Shown one piece after another: positions 16,559 through 24,096 of a stretch of DNA of 50,303 nt; the first letter of the stretch is position 1, and every line of letters starts with the position of its first letter. Under the pieces are notes generated by a model, which made no database searches, was not told the origin of the DNA, and saw only the letters and a list, made by a program, of their open reading frames with translations. Position numbers and translations under genes: made by a program. The DNA lies in NCBI RefSeq assembly GCF_012033735.1, contig NZ_JAAVJD010000012.1:1-50303 (forward strand). The letters are read 5' to 3'. This DNA comes from Streptomyces lonarensis (GTDB lineage: Bacteria > Actinomycetota > Actinomycetes > Streptomycetales > Streptomycetaceae).

Positions 16559-17906
16559 GGTCCGCCCCCTCCGCCGCCACCGGGGCGCCGGCTGTGCGGC
16601 GTGCCAGGACGGAGTCCACGATCTCACCGGCACGCACGGCGGCCATCGACAACAACGAGGAGGTGATGCCGTGGGTGTGCTCGGTGCCGCCCTGGAGATA
16701 AATGCCTGCGGTCAGCGAGTCGTCGGTCACGACCCGGTAGTCCCGGGCCACCCTCAGGCGCCCCTCGGCGTCTCGGGCGCAATGGGGCCCTGCCTTGCCC
16801 AGCAACGGGGCGGCATCAGGGGCAGTGTAGCCCGTGGCGAACACCACGGCGTCGGAACGCAGTTCGAGACGGCTTCCGTCGAGCTGGTTCTGCACGTGCA
16901 CAGTGATCCGGTCGTCCTCCTCCCCAGGCGGAACGGCCAGACTGCAGACCGTGGAGGCCGGCATCATGCGCAACCGTTCACGGCCCTGCACCTTCTCCTG
17001 GTAGGCGCGCCGGTACAGCTCCTCGATGAGCTCCAGGTCCACCACGGCGTAGTTGGTGTTGCGGTGGTAGGCCATCAGCCGGTCCCGGACATCCTGCGGG
17101 GCGCCGTAGTAGTCGTCGACAGCCCCTGGGTCGAAGATGCGGTTCGCGTAGGGGCTGTCGTCCGCCGGACTGTATCCGTAGCGGCTGAACACCGCACAGA
17201 CCTCGGCCCTGGGGTGAGTCCGGTGCAGGTGATCGACCGCCTCGGCGGCGCTCTGGCCGGCACCGACCACCACGAATCGCTCCGGCGCGGGGCCGGGCAG
17301 TGCCTCCAGGGCGGGCAGGAGGGAACTGCTGTGCCATACGCGCGACGAGACTACGACGCCCTCCGGCAACCGTGGCAGGAGCCCGGTCGCGACGACCAGG
17401 TTGCGGGTCCGGCACAACACCGTCTCGTCCTCTGCACCGGCGCTCCGTCCGACGACCTCAAGGGTATCGGCCACGCCGTCCACGGTGACCGGCCGCACCT
17501 CGGTGACCTCCGTCCCGTAGCGCACCATCGAATCCACCGCTCTAGCGGACCACTCCAGGTAGTCGTGGAACTCGACGCGACTGGGATACATCACCTTGTG
17601 ATTGATGAAGTCCACCAACCGTCCTTGCGAATGCAGATAGGAGACGAAACTCAGCGGGCTTGCCGGGTTCCGTAACGTCACCAGGTCCTTGAGGAAGGAG
17701 ACCTGCATGGTGGCGTCGTCCAGCAGCATTCCCCGGTGCCACCCGAATCCTTCTTTTCGCTCCAGAAAGAGCGCCCGGGGCGCGGAATCGGCACCTCGTC
17801 CTCCGCCGCTCTCCCGCAGCGCCGCAGCAAGTGCCAGGTTGGCCGGGCCGAACCCGATGCCCACCACGTCGTACAGCGGTGACAGAGTGCCATGAATCTG
17901 CGACAT
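16551..17906 (-). CDS. Lysine/ornithine N-monooxygenase (N-hydroxylase)
   Basis: This 451-residue class B flavin monooxygenase is of the SidA/IucD/PvdA type. It shows the FAD motif GIGFGPANLA (residues 16-25), the diagnostic MQVSFLKDLVTLRNP segment, the NADPH motif VVGAGQSAAEA (about residue 215) and the C-terminal ATGY motif near residue 355. The enzyme hydroxylates the side-chain amine of ornithine or lysine using NADPH and oxygen. No siderophore synthetase (IucA/IucC or NRPS) is nearby. It diverges from the cupin/MetRS-like operon, so production of N6-hydroxylysine for N-N bond formation is the better reading. It is the first gene of the minus-strand operon, with GGAGGG eleven bases before ATG 17906. 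Lysine is preferred over ornithine by analogy only. Confidence 0.93.
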   Translation of the reverse strand: MSQIHGTLSPLYDVVGIGFGPANLALAAALRESGGGRGADSAPRALFLERKEGFGWHRGMLLDDATMQVSFLKDLVTLRNPASPLSFVSYLHSQGRLVDFINHKVMYPSRVEFHDYLEWSARAVDSMVRYGTEVTEVRPVTVDGVADTLEVVGRSAGAEDETVLCRTRNLVVATGLLPRLPEGVVVSSRVWHSSSLLPALEALPGPAPERFVVVGAGQSAAEAVDHLHRTHPRAEVCAVFSRYGYSPADDSPYANRIFDPGAVDDYYGAPQDVRDRLMAYHRNTNYAVVDLELIEELYRRAYQEKVQGRERLRMMPASTVCSLAVPPGEEDDRITVHVQNQLDGSRLELRSDAVVFATGYTAPDAAPLLGKAGPHCARDAEGRLRVARDYRVVTDDSLTAGIYLQGGTEHTHGITSSLLSMAAVRAGEIVDSVLARRTAGAPVAAEGADRG

Positions 17907-18261
17907 GGTCGGTTGCGCCCTCCGTGACGTGCGGGAACGTGCTCATATCGGCGTGCCCGTCGCGAGACGGTGCGGCCAACATAGGCGCCACCCTAGGGCC
18001 CCGACTACCTCCCTCGGGGGACACTGCGATGTCGACCACGGGAGACACCGAAGGGTCCCCCGTCTCTCCTGGTCGACAACATCCCGCACACCCTGGGAAG
18101 GACCGGCCGGGGCTCGCTACCATGCGCCGGGAAAGCCACCGGGGACAGCTGCGCAGAATTCACCGCGCCCGGTACTCCGGCACAAAGAGATTCACACTCA
18201 CATCGCTGGTCACGCCCCTTCTCGGCCCCTGCGGCACGGTTGCCGCCCTTTCGAACGAGGA
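17907..18261. other. Divergent control region of the hydrazine locus, 355 bases
   Basis: This region separates the first genes of the two divergent operons, so promoters for both lie here. It holds a long imperfect inverted repeat (18031-18077, listed separately). A TATGTT on the minus strand near 17980 is a possible -10 for the N-hydroxylase operon, without a good -35. Small open frames cross the region, but they lack a ribosome binding site or motif. I see no gene. Confidence 0.6.
18031..18077. promoter_or_regulatory. Imperfect inverted repeat, candidate operator
   Basis: Two 16-base arms (18031-18046 and 18062-18077) are inverted repeats matching at 14 of 16 positions, with GTCGACCA at the outer ends and GAGAC inside. 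The spacer is 15 bases, so the arm centres are about 31 bases apart, close to three helical turns, as expected for a dimer or a pair of dimers on one DNA face. It lies in the middle of the divergent control region and could serve both operons. A transcribed stem-loop is the alternative. Confidence 0.5.
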
Positions 18262-18636
18262 ATGATGATCACGAAGTTCCCCATCGAAGAGTCCTCCGCC
18301 ACCCGGGAGTTCGGCATGGCCTGCCAGCGCCTCATCCCGTGGCGCGGGGACACGCCCGAGCCCCCGGTCGGCGCGATGGCCTGCTTCCTGCCGGCCGGTT
18401 CGGCGTCGGATCCCGACTGCCACGCCCAGGACGAGGTCATGATCGTGCTTTCCGGCGGTGGAACCATAGAACTCGACGGGGAGAAAGCCGAGTTCACTGC
18501 AAACGAGGTGCTGGTGCTGCCCCGTGGAAAGGAACACGTAGTGCACGCCTCCCGGAACGTGCCGTGTACCTGGGTCTCCGTGTACTGGCCGCTCCACGAG
18601 CACCAGGCCAGTGGCACGGCGGAGGTGGACGCGTGA
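18262..18636 (+). CDS. Stand-alone cupin, probable hydrazine-forming (zinc-cupin) component
   Basis: This 124-residue single-domain cupin has DPDCHAQDEVMIVLSGGG as its first motif, where Asp52, His54 and Glu58 occupy the usual HxHxxxE metal positions (first His changed to Asp). The second motif, LPRGKEHVVHASRN, contributes His92. In hydrazine-synthetase systems a zinc-binding cupin domain rearranges an aminoacyl ester of N-hydroxylysine into the N-N product; as I recall it is usually fused to the MetRS-like domain. Here it is a separate protein, and its stop overlaps the synthetase GTG (GTGA). Two ATGs (18262, 18265) are possible; the second has better spacing from the GAGGA site. Metal and activity are inferred. 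Confidence 0.85.
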   Translation: MMITKFPIEESSATREFGMACQRLIPWRGDTPEPPVGAMACFLPAGSASDPDCHAQDEVMIVLSGGGTIELDGEKAEFTANEVLVLPRGKEHVVHASRNVPCTWVSVYWPLHEHQASGTAEVDA

Positions 18637-20255
18637 ACGCCACGTCCTGGATCACCGCCACGCCTCCCACCCCCAACGGCGACCTCCACGTGGGGCACCT
18701 GGCCGGCCCCTACATCGCCGGAGACGTGCTTCGGCGCTTCCTCACCGCGGACGGGCGCCCCGCCCACTACACCTCGGGGCTGGACGACCACCAGAGCTAC
18801 GTCCCAGTGCGCGGTTTCAAGGACGGCCGCCGTGCCGCCGAGGATGTCGCCGACACCTACGGTGCGTCCATCACGGACGTGTGGTCCCGCGCCGGGGTGG
18901 AGTTCGACGCGCTGAGCCGGCCACGGCGCGACGCGGGCTACGCGGAGCACGTGCAGGAGTTCGTGCGCGGCCTCCATGACAGGGGCCACCTCGTCGCCCG
19001 GACCCGCCCGCTGCCCTGGTGCGGCTCGTGCGAGCGTTGGCTGTACGAAGCGTACGTCTCCGGCGGCTGTCCGCACTGCGGTTCATCCTCCAACGGAAAC
19101 GCGTGCGAACCCTGCGGACGGCCCAACGACTGCGCCGACCTCACCGATCCGAGCTGCGTGCCGTGCGGTCGTCCGGCCGTGCTGCGCGCATGCGAGCGGC
19201 TCTACTTTCCCCTTGCCCCGTTCGCCGACCGCCTCGCCGCTTTCTGGCAGCGCGTCGCGATGCCGCCGCATCTGCGGGCGCTGTGCGAGACCATGCTGGC
19301 CGACGGTCTGCCCGAGATCGCCGTCAGTCACCCCGGCGACTGGGGGCTCCCCACCACCGTTCCCGGCTTCGAGCGGCAACGCATTTACGTCTGGTTCGAG
19401 ATGGGACCCGGCTACCTGTGGCAGCACGGCCTGCTGGGCTTCGACCCGCAGGGCCCCACTGACCACCTCGGCACGCCGGAAAGTCGGGGCCCGGTGCAAT
19501 TCTTCGGCTTCGACAACGGCTACTTCCACGCGCTGCTGTTCCCCGCACAGTTCCTCGCGCACCCTTCCCGTCCACCGCTGCCCCGGGCGTTCGTGGTCAA
19601 CGAGTTCTACCGGTTGGAAGGTCTGAAGTTCTCGACCAGTAGGCGGCACGCCATCTGGGCCCATGATGAACTGGTGCGGACCCCGGCCGACGTCCTGCGC
19701 TTCCATGTGCTGGCCGACCGTCCCGAGGGGCGGCAGACCAGCTTCAGCACCGGTGATCTGGCCCGCACCCGCCAGCACCTGTCCGACCGCTGGGACGGCT
19801 GGCTCGGCCGGTTGTTCGACGAGGTCACCAAAGACTGTGACAGCCGAGTGCCGGACCGGGCCCCCGCCGGCCCTGCCTGGGAGCAGCTGCGCGAGCGGCT
19901 CACCCGGACGGCGACCGACCTGCGGGAGGCGTACGGAGTCACGGGCTTCGCCCCCCGCCGCGCAACCGCGCTCCTCAACGAGGCGGTCGCGTGTGCGCAC
20001 GACTTCCAGCATGTTCACGCCCACGAACGGGGTCGACCGGGCGGAGAAGGGGCCCACCGCGCGGCGCTGGCCGCCCAACTCGCGGTAGCATCCGCCCTCG
20101 GCGCCTGGGCCGCTCCTGTCATGCCCCACGCCGCAGCGCGACTGTCCGAGGCCCTCGGCGTGGCGGTTGGCAGGCCGGTGGACGCCGAGGCGTTGCGCCC
20201 GCTGCCCGCCGGCGCTCCCCTCGGCCCGCTGACCGGTCCGGTGTTCGGTGGTTGA
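18633..20255 (+). CDS. Methionyl-tRNA-synthetase-like enzyme, probable hydrazine-synthetase partner
   Basis: This 540-residue class I synthetase-like protein has PTPNGDLHVGHLAGPY (HIGH-type motif, residues 19-22) and LKFSTSRR (KMSKS-type, from about residue 332). A zinc-knuckle insertion carries four Cys pairs at 130/133, 146/149, 158/161 and 175/178. The C-terminal 140 residues are helical and Ala-rich; a standard anticodon-binding end is not obvious. GTG 18633 overlaps the cupin stop and has GGAGGTGG upstream. In known hydrazine systems this domain activates glycine (or another amino acid) and esterifies it to the hydroxylamine of N6-hydroxylysine. The adjacent cupin and N-hydroxylase make that role much more likely than translation. 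The activated amino acid is not known here. Confidence 0.88.
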   Translation: MNATSWITATPPTPNGDLHVGHLAGPYIAGDVLRRFLTADGRPAHYTSGLDDHQSYVPVRGFKDGRRAAEDVADTYGASITDVWSRAGVEFDALSRPRRDAGYAEHVQEFVRGLHDRGHLVARTRPLPWCGSCERWLYEAYVSGGCPHCGSSSNGNACEPCGRPNDCADLTDPSCVPCGRPAVLRACERLYFPLAPFADRLAAFWQRVAMPPHLRALCETMLADGLPEIAVSHPGDWGLPTTVPGFERQRIYVWFEMGPGYLWQHGLLGFDPQGPTDHLGTPESRGPVQFFGFDNGYFHALLFPAQFLAHPSRPPLPRAFVVNEFYRLEGLKFSTSRRHAIWAHDELVRTPADVLRFHVLADRPEGRQTSFSTGDLARTRQHLSDRWDGWLGRLFDEVTKDCDSRVPDRAPAGPAWEQLRERLTRTATDLREAYGVTGFAPRRATALLNEAVACAHDFQHVHAHERGRPGGEGAHRAALAAQLAVASALGAWAAPVMPHAAARLSEALGVAVGRPVDAEALRPLPAGAPLGPLTGPVFGG

Positions 20256-21171
20256 GCCCGGGACCGTGCGGATCGCCGTGGTCGGACCGTTCAGCGGCCC
20301 ACGTGCCGCCTGGGGCGAACTGCTGCGCAACGCCGCCGCCCGGTCGCACGACGCGCCGATCGTCTGGGAGTTCCACGACGACCGGGGCGACGCCTCGACC
20401 GCCCGCTCCGTGGGTGTCCGCGTCGTCCGACCGCCGTCTCCGGCGGCCGTCATCGGCCACTTCAACAGCCTGGGTGCGCACTACGCCCTGCCGGGTTACC
20501 GGCAGGCCCGGCTGCCTGCGCTGCTGCCCCTGTCCACACGACCGGGCCTGCTGGACGGATCCGACGGCTGGGCTCTGCGCTGGTGCCCCGACGACGACGG
20601 ACAGCTGGCCGCGCTGCGGACGGCGGTGCTGGCCACCGGGCGGACGAGCCTGGATGTGGCGGACGACGGCAGCGACTACGGCCGGCGCCTCGCCGACTCC
20701 GCGACAGCCCTGTCCTCCACAGGGCTCACGACGGTCAGGACAGCCGCCCGTTCGGCCGGGGACGGCGCGCTCCTGATCTGCGGAACCCACGCGGGTGCGG
20801 CCCGCACGGCCCGACAGGCCGTCGACGCAGGACGAACCGGTCCGCTGCTCTTCCCCGACGACTGCGCGATCGGCGAGTTCGCCGAGCTCCTCGGCGAGTC
20901 GCCGGGCCAAGCACTGGTCGCCAGGCTCACAGGCAGCCCGGCGAGCCTGGTCGACAACGCGTTCCGGGCGTTGACCGCGGCACTCACCGCACAGCCGGAG
21001 GCCCGCGAACGGCAGCTGCTGACCGCTGTGCGCGCTCAGGCCGGGTTCCGCTTCACGACCGGCGGGGAACCGACCGGCCGGGGCCCCGACGGCGGCTGGG
21101 AGGTCGTTCCTGTCCGTACCCTCGCTCCGGCAACCGCCGGCCGGCAGACGCCCCCTGACCATGGTGCGTGA
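20248..21171 (+). CDS. LIVBP-fold (type I periplasmic-binding-like) protein without signal peptide
   Basis: This 307-residue protein begins VRIAVVGPFSGPRAAWGELL, the start of the branched-chain amino-acid-binding-protein fold. It continues with WEFHDDRGDASTA, AVIGHFNSLGAHYALPGYRQ (binding cleft) and LLICGTHAGAARTARQ (second lobe). Unlike exported members it has no hydrophobic leader and no lipobox Cys, so it is predicted to be cytoplasmic. GTG 20248 overlaps the MetRS-like stop by eight bases; GTG 20266 is an alternative. It overlaps the next gene by 11 bases, so it is an integral operon member. It might sense a ligand, carry an intermediate or support the enzymes. No ABC permease or ATPase accompanies it. 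Confidence 0.78.
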   Translation: MVEPGTVRIAVVGPFSGPRAAWGELLRNAAARSHDAPIVWEFHDDRGDASTARSVGVRVVRPPSPAAVIGHFNSLGAHYALPGYRQARLPALLPLSTRPGLLDGSDGWALRWCPDDDGQLAALRTAVLATGRTSLDVADDGSDYGRRLADSATALSSTGLTTVRTAARSAGDGALLICGTHAGAARTARQAVDAGRTGPLLFPDDCAIGEFAELLGESPGQALVARLTGSPASLVDNAFRALTAALTAQPEARERQLLTAVRAQAGFRFTTGGEPTGRGPDGGWEVVPVRTLAPATAGRQTPPDHGA

Positions 21172-22261
21172 CCTGGACGCCGTGGTGGTCGGCGGCGGTG
21201 CGGTCGGCTCGGCCGTCGCCGCGCTGCTGGCTACAGCCGGCGTTCGCGTGGCGATCACCGACCCTGAAGTGGGGGGACCGTCCGCCACCCGATATTCCGG
21301 TGGCCTGGTCCGATCCTACGAACCCACCAGCGCCGCGCGAGTGCTCGGCGTGCGAAGCCACCAGCTGTTGTGGGGGACGGAGAGCGAGGAGCGCCGATCA
21401 GCCGGTTTTCGACGGACCGGTTCGCTGACTCTGCTCGGCCCCGACCGTCTGGCGGAGGCCGCGGCCGGGATCGCCGAACTGCAGTCGGGCGGCATCGCAG
21501 CCCGACTGCTGGACGTCGGCCAGTTGCGGACGGAGCACCCCGGCATCGCCACCACAGGTCTGGCCGGAGCGATATGGGAGCCCGGTGGCGGCTACGCCGA
21601 CCCGGGCTCCTTCGCCGCAATGAAGAGGCGGACCGCTCTGGAGAACGGCGCCGTCAAACTGCCCGGCGGCGCGGTGCGCAGACTGGTTCCCGGCCCCTCG
21701 GACGTGGTGGTGCACACCTCCACGGCCACCGCCACCTCGTCGGTCGTCGTCCTTGCGGCAGGTGCGGGGACCCCCGCTCTGCTCCCCGCAGCGCTCTCCC
21801 CGAGCGGCGGGACGCTCCGCACGAAGGCCATCCGATACGCCTTCTTCGACCGCGCCGGGCGCTGCGTCCCCACCGTCAGCGATCTCGTCACCGGAATGTG
21901 GGGCCGACCGCAGTTGGACGGGGTCTTCGAGGGTGGCTTCCTCACCGGCCGCCCGGGGCGGGAGTGGGACGTACCACCGCGTGGCGCCGACGAACTGGTC
22001 GAAGCGCACATCACGTTCATCAGGGAGGGCGCCCGCGAACGGTGGCCTTGGCTGGAGGGCGCGGCGGCACTCGGCGGAAGAATGGGCGTGGACCTCTACG
22101 GCGCCCACGGCCCGATACTCGGGCCGCTGCCCGGCGCTCCTCGGGTGGTGGTCGCAGCCGGGTGGTCGGGCGCCGGGTTCAAGACCGCACCCGCCGCTGC
22201 CGAACGCGCCGCCAACGCGGCGCTCGCGGCCCTGGGCAGCTCTGCCCCCGGTGGTCCGTAG
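21161..22261 (+). CDS. DAO-type FAD-dependent oxidoreductase (second copy)
   Basis: This 366-residue flavoenzyme has the FAD motif VVVGGGAVGSAVAALLA at the N terminus and ATRYSGGLVRSYEP, like the SGGIVRAF segment of the copy at 15497-16558. AIWEPGGGYADP lies in the middle, and VVVAAGWSGAGFKTAP is the DAO signature near the C terminus. The two proteins are clearly paralogous but well diverged. ATG 21161 overlaps the LIVBP-like gene; GTG 21164 would also fit. It ends the plus-strand operon and is followed by a strong hairpin at 22644-22680. Having two such oxidases suggests one for cleaving the hydrazine adduct and another for a later oxidation, for example of a C-N or N-N bond (inference). Confidence 0.9.
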   Translation: MVRDLDAVVVGGGAVGSAVAALLATAGVRVAITDPEVGGPSATRYSGGLVRSYEPTSAARVLGVRSHQLLWGTESEERRSAGFRRTGSLTLLGPDRLAEAAAGIAELQSGGIAARLLDVGQLRTEHPGIATTGLAGAIWEPGGGYADPGSFAAMKRRTALENGAVKLPGGAVRRLVPGPSDVVVHTSTATATSSVVVLAAGAGTPALLPAALSPSGGTLRTKAIRYAFFDRAGRCVPTVSDLVTGMWGRPQLDGVFEGGFLTGRPGREWDVPPRGADELVEAHITFIREGARERWPWLEGAAALGGRMGVDLYGAHGPILGPLPGAPRVVVAAGWSGAGFKTAPAAAERAANAALAALGSSAPGGP

Positions 22262-22734
22262 CCGCCGCGGCACCACCACTCGCCTCCTCCGGTGCGGCGG
22301 CACCGCTGTCGTCGGCCACCGCGCCGGGCGGGGCGGTGGCGGGCGCCCCGCGTCGGTGGGGCCTCTGCCTCCCGGGGCTGATGCCGGGTGAGCGAGCCCG
22401 GCCAGGCCGCGGCACTCGGAGCAGGCGGAGACACCACCTCTTCGCCGTCGCCCGGGTTCGCCATCGCAGCGTGCGTGCCTCCGGCCCGCTGCCGCGGCCG
22501 CGATGCCCCATTGCCCGCCGGCGACAGCTCTGCGGAGGTCGGGCGGGACGGTCCGCCGAGCGGCCGCCACGGGGCCGGGGCCGCTTCCCGTAAAAGCCCC
22601 TGAGCGCGACGGAAGCATCGCGCTCCCACATCCCTCGTGACGTCGACCGGCCGCGCAACGGTCCGCCGCGCGGCCGGTCGGCTTCACGGCAGGAAGCGGG
22701 GTGTCGGACCCCGCCCCTCTCCCCGGCTCCGGCG
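22262..22734. other. Convergent intergenic region, 473 bases
   Basis: This region lies between the end of the biosynthetic operon and the end of glnA2. Open frames crossing it are low in complexity and without motifs. The only clear element is the 13-base-pair hairpin at 22644-22680. It marks the probable right boundary between accessory DNA and the conserved glnA2-nadE neighbourhood. I saw no direct repeat or integrase remnant to explain an insertion. Confidence 0.6.
22644..22680. terminator. Bidirectional terminator hairpin
   Basis: Perfect 13-base inverted repeat (22644-22656 with 22668-22680) and an 11-base loop, between convergent genes. It has no U-tract, as is usual for terminators in streptomycetes. 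Confidence 0.75.
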
Positions 22735-24096
22735 CTACAGCACCGGGAGGGACTTGCGGAGTTCGAAGGCGGTGACCTCGGAGCGGTACTCCTCCCACTC
22801 CTGCTTCTTGTTGCGCAGGAAGAAGTCGAAGACGTGCTCGCCCAGGGTCTCCGCGACGAGTTCGCTGCGCTGCATGAGGTCGATGGCCTCGCCGAGGTTC
22901 TGCGGCAGCGGGTCGATGCCGAGTGCGCGGCGCTCCGCGTCGGTCAGCGCCCAGACGTCGTCCTCGGCGCCGGCGGGGAGTTCGTACCCCTCCTCGACGC
23001 CCTTGAGGCCGGCGGCCAGCAGCACCGCGTAGGCGAGGTAGGGGTTGGCGCCGGAGTCCAGCGAGCGGACCTCGACCCGGGTGGAGCCGGTCTTGCCGGG
23101 CTTGTACATCGGCACCCGGATCAGCGCGGAGCGGTTGTTGTGCCCCCAGCAGATGTAGGAGGGCGCTTCACCGCCGGCGCCGGCCGGGCGGTTGGCGCCG
23201 CCCCAGATGCGCTTGTAGGAGTTGACCCACTGGTTGGTGACGGCCGAGATCTCCCCGGCGTGGCGCAGCAGTCCGGCGATGAAGGAGCGGCCGACCTTGG
23301 AGAGCTGGTACTCGGCGCCGGTCTCGTGGAAGGCGTTGCGGTCGCCCTCGAAGAGCGAGAGGTGGGTGTGCATGCCCGAGCCGGGGTACTCCGAGAAGGG
23401 CTTGGGCATGAACGTCGCCTGGACGCCCTGCTCCAGCGCGACCTGCTTCATCACGAGGCGGAAGGTCATGATGTTGTCGGCGGTGGTCAGCGCGTCGGCG
23501 TAGCGGAGGTCGATCTCCTGCTGCCCCGGTGCCCCCTCGTGGTGCGAGAACTCCACGGAGATACCCATCGACTCCAGCATGGAGATCGCCTGGCGGCGGA
23601 AGTCCATGCCGATGTTCTGCGGGGTGTGGTCGAAGTAGCCGGAGGAGTCGGCGGGGGTGGGCCGACTGCCGTCCACCGGCTTGTCCTTGAGGAGGAAGAA
23701 CTCGATCTCGGGGTGGGTGTAGAAGGTGAACCCGAGGTCGGAGGTCTTGGAGAGGATGCGCTTGAGGACGTAGCGCGGGTCGGCGTAGGACGGCGAGCCG
23801 TCCGGCATGAGGATGTCGCAGAACATCCGCGCGGTGCCGGGTGCCTCGGCGCGCCAGGGCAGCACCTGGAAGGTGGCCGGCGCGGGCTTGGCGATCATGT
23901 CGGACTCGTGGACGCGCGCGAAGCCCTCGATGGCGGAGCCGTCGAAGCCGATCCCCTCGTCGAACGCCTGCTCCAGCTCTGCGGGGGCGACGGCGACCGA
24001 CTTGAGGTAGCCGAGCACGTCGGTGAACCACAGTCGGACGAACCGGATGTCGCGCTCCTCCAGCGTCCGGAGCACAAATTCCTGTTGCTTGTCCAT
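22735..24096 (-). CDS. glnA2: Glutamine synthetase-like GlnA2 (gamma-glutamyl ligase type I)
   Basis: This 453-residue protein of the type I glutamine synthetase family starts MDKQQEFVLRTLEER. It has the GFDGSAIEGFARVHESD segment, GSGMHTHLS (metal/substrate site), SYICWGHNNRSALIRVP (ATP/glutamate site) and NPYLAYAVLLAAGL near the C terminus. The adenylylation loop of true GlnA enzymes is not visible. In Streptomyces coelicolor the orthologue next to nadE is GlnA2, reported to act as a gamma-glutamylpolyamine synthetase in polyamine use rather than in ammonium assimilation. I chose ATG 24096, with GGTGGAG just upstream; the frame runs on to 24369 without family similarity. It diverges from nadE. 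Confidence 0.93.
   Translation of the reverse strand: MDKQQEFVLRTLEERDIRFVRLWFTDVLGYLKSVAVAPAELEQAFDEGIGFDGSAIEGFARVHESDMIAKPAPATFQVLPWRAEAPGTARMFCDILMPDGSPSYADPRYVLKRILSKTSDLGFTFYTHPEIEFFLLKDKPVDGSRPTPADSSGYFDHTPQNIGMDFRRQAISMLESMGISVEFSHHEGAPGQQEIDLRYADALTTADNIMTFRLVMKQVALEQGVQATFMPKPFSEYPGSGMHTHLSLFEGDRNAFHETGAEYQLSKVGRSFIAGLLRHAGEISAVTNQWVNSYKRIWGGANRPAGAGGEAPSYICWGHNNRSALIRVPMYKPGKTGSTRVEVRSLDSGANPYLAYAVLLAAGLKGVEEGYELPAGAEDDVWALTDAERRALGIDPLPQNLGEAIDLMQRSELVAETLGEHVFDFFLRNKKQEWEEYRSEVTAFELRKSLPVL

Larger units (their letters stand above)
6337..22261. other. Putative hydrazine (N-N bond) natural-product gene cluster
   Basis: This envelope covers the LuxR-type regulator, the 11-gene minus-strand operon (17906 to 7227) and the 4-gene plus-strand operon (18262 to 22261), which diverge from 17907-18261. 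The core is an amine N-hydroxylase, a MetRS-like synthetase, a zinc-type cupin and DAO-like flavoenzymes, the set used elsewhere to join N6-hydroxylysine to an amino acid and cut the product to hydrazinoacetate. It lacks PKS, NRPS, carrier-protein and exporter genes. The right boundary is firm, because glnA2 and nadE are core genes. The left boundary is uncertain, and the two-component pair and PPOX gene could also belong. The product is unknown. Confidence 0.72.

Noticed and set aside
16551..17906. Siderophore locus built on the N-hydroxylase
   Set aside because: No IucA/IucC-type synthetase, acyltransferase or NRPS is present and no iron box lies upstream. The neighbours fit N-N bond formation better.
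18633..20255. Reading the MetRS-like gene as a housekeeping or resistance methionyl-tRNA synthetase
   Set aside because: Coupling to a cupin and divergence from an N-hydroxylase match hydrazine-synthetase loci, and an ordinary anticodon-binding C terminus is not evident. Phylogeny would settle it.
20248..21171. ABC amino-acid importer
   Set aside because: No signal peptide, lipobox, permease or ATPase accompanies the binding-protein-like gene.
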